Assembly: GCF_901709675.1 (NCBI RefSeq)
Contig: NC_051095.1
Location: 17,036,456 to 17,100,455, forward strand
DNA length: 64,000 bases
Reading direction: 5' to 3'
DNA from: Syngnathus acus
Taxonomy: Eukaryota > Chordata > Actinopteri > Syngnathiformes > Syngnathidae
The notes beneath the pieces were generated by a model, which saw nothing but the letters and a program-made list of their open reading frames with translations, made no database searches and was not told the DNA's origin. The number at the start of each line of letters is the position of its first letter. The first letter of the stretch is position 1. A program made the translations under genes and the position numbers. Positions 60,753-64,000 of this stretch are shown piece after piece.

Positions 60753-62926
60753 CTACTGACATTGGCCCTCAAACAAATTGATGGGCATGTTCAGCCTTTG
60801 TGCCAGGATGCCCTCCAGGGTGTTCAGAGGCATCTTCCTCACATCGTAGCCCCGCAAGGCGGTTCTTGCTTTGGGGTTCACCGGCACAATCTCCTCACCA
60901 CTGTTGCGGTCGTTTCTGCCTACAGCGGCGTACGTTGGAAACAGTGGCTGCACATCCCGAGGAAGTTTGGCCTTATAAGACGGGCAGCAGTAGGCGGACC
61001 ACATGTACTCGGGAACAGACACCCTGTTTTTGATCCAACGAGCTCCATTCGCATAAGGCATGGCTCCTGTAATCACATACATGGGACCCTCACAGAAGGC
61101 CTTGAACTTCTTCAGCACTCCTTTTTCCCAGGAATTCCAGGGCCCCGAGTTGGAGCCCACCCGCTGAGGGACAATATTGGTCAGTGTGAACGTGGCCACA
61201 CGGTCCTCTGTGGTGTTCTGGTGCATGCTGGGATTGAGATGACCCCGAGTGTAGTTGGAATTCATGTAATCCTGAAGCACTGCTTGACTTTCCATCACGT
61301 TCTGATCCACTGATATGTTGAATGGTTTCATTTCAGGGTTGGCGCGGAAAAAGGCTAGCTGAATGACAAAAAAACAGGGCACTTTATTTTAGTTGTTCAG
61401 AAAAATGAAACGTTTCTGCAGTTTAAGTTAATACATGCACTCACTTGCTTGGGTACATTGGGAATTAAAATAGGCTTTATCGTCATTATATGGAGCATGC
61501 ATACGTTAGTATTTCAAGCAGGGCCGGTTCTAGGAATGCACATAAGAGGGGGCAGTCAGAAATGTGAAGGGGGCATGTTCTTTTTTTTTTTTTTTTTTTT
61601 TTACACATTTTTAACACTGTTAGTGTTTTCTTCACGGCAGTTGTTAGCTGTGTATCCAGATCTCAACCTGGAGAAGTGGATTGCACTCTGTCAGGCCTCT
61701 ACACTAAGACCTGTCCAGTTTGGGTGTCCCACCTGAAGATTAAAGCTTCTGCTGGTATTGCTCTTAGGGTCACTGAGGCACGCAAACCCCCTGACCACAA
61801 TAAGGTGGCACTCTCTCAGGGGGGGGGAACATATCATATGAATATTATATTAACTATTATTTGAGTTGTCGTGAATCATTAGTTATATCACGGGTCATTA
61901 CGACGAGTTTGGTGGAGTTTTTACTGCTTCTTCCAACTCCTACCGCGCTGACTGTAACTTGACACTCTCTTGCTGCGTCTTGCCTCATTTGCATACTCAC
62001 AGTGATTGGATGTTTACGGAGGGGCGCGGAGTCCTGACAGCAGGCTGTGTGAGGACACACACTGCACCGACATGAGAGAAGAGAGGGGGCTGATTAACGT
62101 GTGTTTCTATCAGCGGATTTTTCACTTCTAAAAGTTTGATTCGAGGGGGCAGGACATCTGTTTGAGGGGGCGTTGCCCCCTCTCGCCCCTGCGTAGAGCC
62201 GGCACTGATTTCAAGAATACAACCTAAAATAGAAGGTACGCCTTATACTGAAAAACGTCTCAAGTATGGGAGAAAAGATGTTTTGTAAAGCAAATAATGA
62301 AATTCTGCATGTCATCGATGCTCTCCTTTAAAGGTTTCTGAAGGCCTATCGATGCCAAAAAATATCAAAGCACAACTTGAGTCAAAATCAAGTGTCTAAA
62401 CTCAGGATAGTGACAAACAACAATTTTTCCTCTAAATGAAGAGCCTCAATTCATCTAAACATAGTTTCTTGTCACAAATCTGACCCAAGATGGTGGCAAG
62501 ACATTACTTCTGTCTAAATCAATATGACTACCTTCTTGGCAAAAATATGTGCCAGATTGCAGAAAAGTACTACCGTCTCTTTGTCGAAATGAAGCAGAAT
62601 TCAGTGTTCGTCTTTCTTACCTGCGGCTCATACATCCAGGCGGAAGTGGGCCGTTTCCCATCTGCAGAGCTGATTACATATGCCGAGTACAAAGGCGTGC
62701 GATGCTGACGCTGGTACATGCTGGCAAAGCGGAACTGGTTCTTAAAGCGCTGGCATATGGGCTGGTATCCCAATGCATTTACACCCTTCGGTGGCGTTCC
62801 CTTATAGAAGAAATCGTGACATTTGGAGAAGTCCTGGTTGAGTTCTCCGAAGACCAGGTTATCAAAGCAGCTCAAGAGCAGAACTAGAGCTCCAATGGAG
62901 GAACGCATGTGGGTTGAATGAGACAT
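60753..62926 (-). CDS. Secreted DNA/RNA non-specific endonuclease, ENDOD1-like
   Basis: Belongs to the DNA/RNA non-specific endonuclease (NUC) fold family, in the ENDOD1-like branch expanded in fish. Two coding exons: 62926-62621 (102 codons) and 61358-60753 (202 codons with stop), joined in phase 0 to 303 residues. The ATG at 62926 was chosen because the codons upstream are not ATG and it begins a signal peptide (hydrophobic IGALVLLLSCFDNLVFG, residues about 14-30). Exon 2 starts LAFFRANPEMKPF. The metal-finger motif reads NYTRGHLNP (TRGH at 139-142) with the presumed general-base His142, and TLTNIVPQ supplies the conserved Asn163. Later blocks PEYMWSAYCC, FPTYAAVGRND and VPVNPKA are typical of the branch. 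The first motif position is Thr, not the Asp of classical DRGH nucleases. The intron carries an intact-looking non-autonomous hAT element. Confidence 0.92.
61519..62207. mobile_element. Non-autonomous hAT element with perfect 8-bp target duplication
   Basis: The left end CAGGGCCGGTTCTAGG and right end CGTAGAGCCGGCACTG are imperfect inverted repeats, with sub-terminal 'gagggggca' and 'gggggcgttgccccct'. ATTTCAAG flanks it on both sides (61511-61518 and 62208-62215), the 8-bp duplication expected of hAT transposition. There is no transposase frame; it contains a poly-T run (about 61579-61602). Confidence 0.88.
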
Positions 62927-64000
62927 TCCGCTCAATGTCTACTAGGGAGATACATTTGAAGATCATCAAGGTTTCCTTTATATGCAGACAGAAGGAACTC
63001 CCTGGGTGACCCAGCCCCCAAACTGGTTTGCAAATTTCCCCTCTTGACCAGCAGACTCTGTCTTCTGGGAACTATAGAATATCCTTACAGTGTCACTAAC
63101 CTCAGAAAAGTTTAACAAGGCGCGTGACAAAAGTCAAGACATTGAGGTTGGTAAATTTGACAAAACTTTATTTTGATAACACTTTCACAACCGCTATAAA
63201 GACTCCCACCATTTAATCAGAGATGTCATGATGATATCACTAACATTTACTATAAGCTGGGTTTGAAAGTAAAGTTAAGGTGTAAAAAACAATTGGCTTG
63301 TCGCCATAATGCGGTGGAATAGCATGCATAACAATACAAAACACAAGACAGTGACAACATGGAAATAAGTAATAATGCAGTAAATACTAAGTGCTACATA
63401 TAACTCTTCCCTCCATTTATTTAACATTACTTCCCAGGCAGCTGCCCGCAATTGTTTTGCTTATTTTATGATGGACGAACCTTGAATGTAGCATAATTAA
63501 TTTTAACTGTCTGGGCCTTTGCTGAAGTTATGATTGACAGCAAGCGTCGTGATGTGTTATACATGTGCTATACATACCGAGCTGATCTTTTACGATGCTT
63601 TGGCTCATATACGTGTGCCGGATTTTGGAAGAAGCCTGATTCTGATCTGATTCCATGATTTGTTTTTACTTTGGCTGCCATGACACATATGTAAATTGTA
63701 CTGTCTTGTTTCCTTTTTGTAACTCTCTATTACATTTAGTCATCAAAACTTCCCTTATCGTGGGAATCACACATCCATGACCTAAACACGTGAGAACTCT
63801 GTCTGATTCCCGTTCTGTTATTTGTGGGGAATTCCTCTGTTTCTGACACCTCTTCCAGACTTAATTCATAAATGTATGTATTGTTGAAAGAAGATGGGGC
63901 AACCATGTGGGAAATCTAGCAAAAGGCTGGCGTGCCCATGTTGTGCCACGTGAGTAGAATGTGACACGACCCAATGTGTTGGCATCAGCATACGTCTGAA
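62927..64000. other. Upstream region of the endonuclease-like gene, otherwise unassigned
   Basis: Presumed promoter of the - strand gene just above 62926. The rest is AT-rich, with no coding frame or named repeat that I can support. Confidence 0.4.

Noticed and set aside
62927-62935. Upstream start for the endonuclease-like protein at 62935
   Set aside because: The codon is TTG on the - strand; the first ATG is at 62926 and begins a signal peptide.

Overview
This is nuclear DNA from a ray-finned (teleost) fish. The evidence is vertebrate exon-intron structure with GT-AG splicing, the vertebrate gene pair wfs1-ppp2r2c in tail-to-tail order (as at human 4p16), tRNA-headed SINEs of the fish type, a fish-type LINE with APE endonuclease, RT and a degraded C-terminal end, and many CA/TG microsatellites. 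I cannot name the species.

Layout. (1) 1-627 is the end of the last exon of wfs1 (wolframin), + strand, entering from the left edge. (2) 2,705-16,575 is ppp2r2c (PP2A regulatory subunit B55 gamma), - strand: nine coding exons that join in phase to 451 residues, plus a second alternative first coding exon at 12,712-12,793. The two genes converge, with candidate poly(A) signals about 150 bp apart. (3) 18.4-46.3 kb is a block of about 28 kb with no credible host gene. It is a nested tandem duplication: five arrays of a 31-bp CpG-rich minisatellite, two copies of one LINE that had already inserted into such an array, four copies of a hAT transposase remnant with its 3' end, and four copies of a flanking AT-rich module. 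(4) 46.4-51.1 kb is simple repeats, an AT-cored palindrome and unassigned intergenic DNA. (5) 51,294-52,604 is mif, - strand, three exons, 115 residues. (6) 55,175-59,986 is a C2H2 zinc-finger gene, + strand, four coding exons, 565 residues, with a CRE-bearing promoter candidate near 54.0 kb. (7) 60,753-62,926 is a secreted DNA/RNA non-specific endonuclease of the ENDOD1-like family, - strand, two exons, 303 residues, with a 689-bp non-autonomous hAT element in its intron flanked by a perfect 8-bp target duplication. (8) 62.9-64.0 kb shows nothing I can assign.

The host genes do unrelated jobs: ER membrane homeostasis, PP2A substrate targeting, a cytokine/tautomerase, a putative transcription factor and a secreted nuclease. 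Nothing suggests they act together. The unusual part is the minisatellite/transposon block upstream of ppp2r2c. Its 31-bp unit lacks stop trinucleotides on both strands, so long open frames run in all six frames. Because 31 is not a multiple of three, three units encode one 31-residue repeat, the same in every frame of a strand. The order of events can be read from it: array next to a hAT remnant, then LINE insertion, then about 9.9-kb tandem duplication, then array expansion and small deletions.
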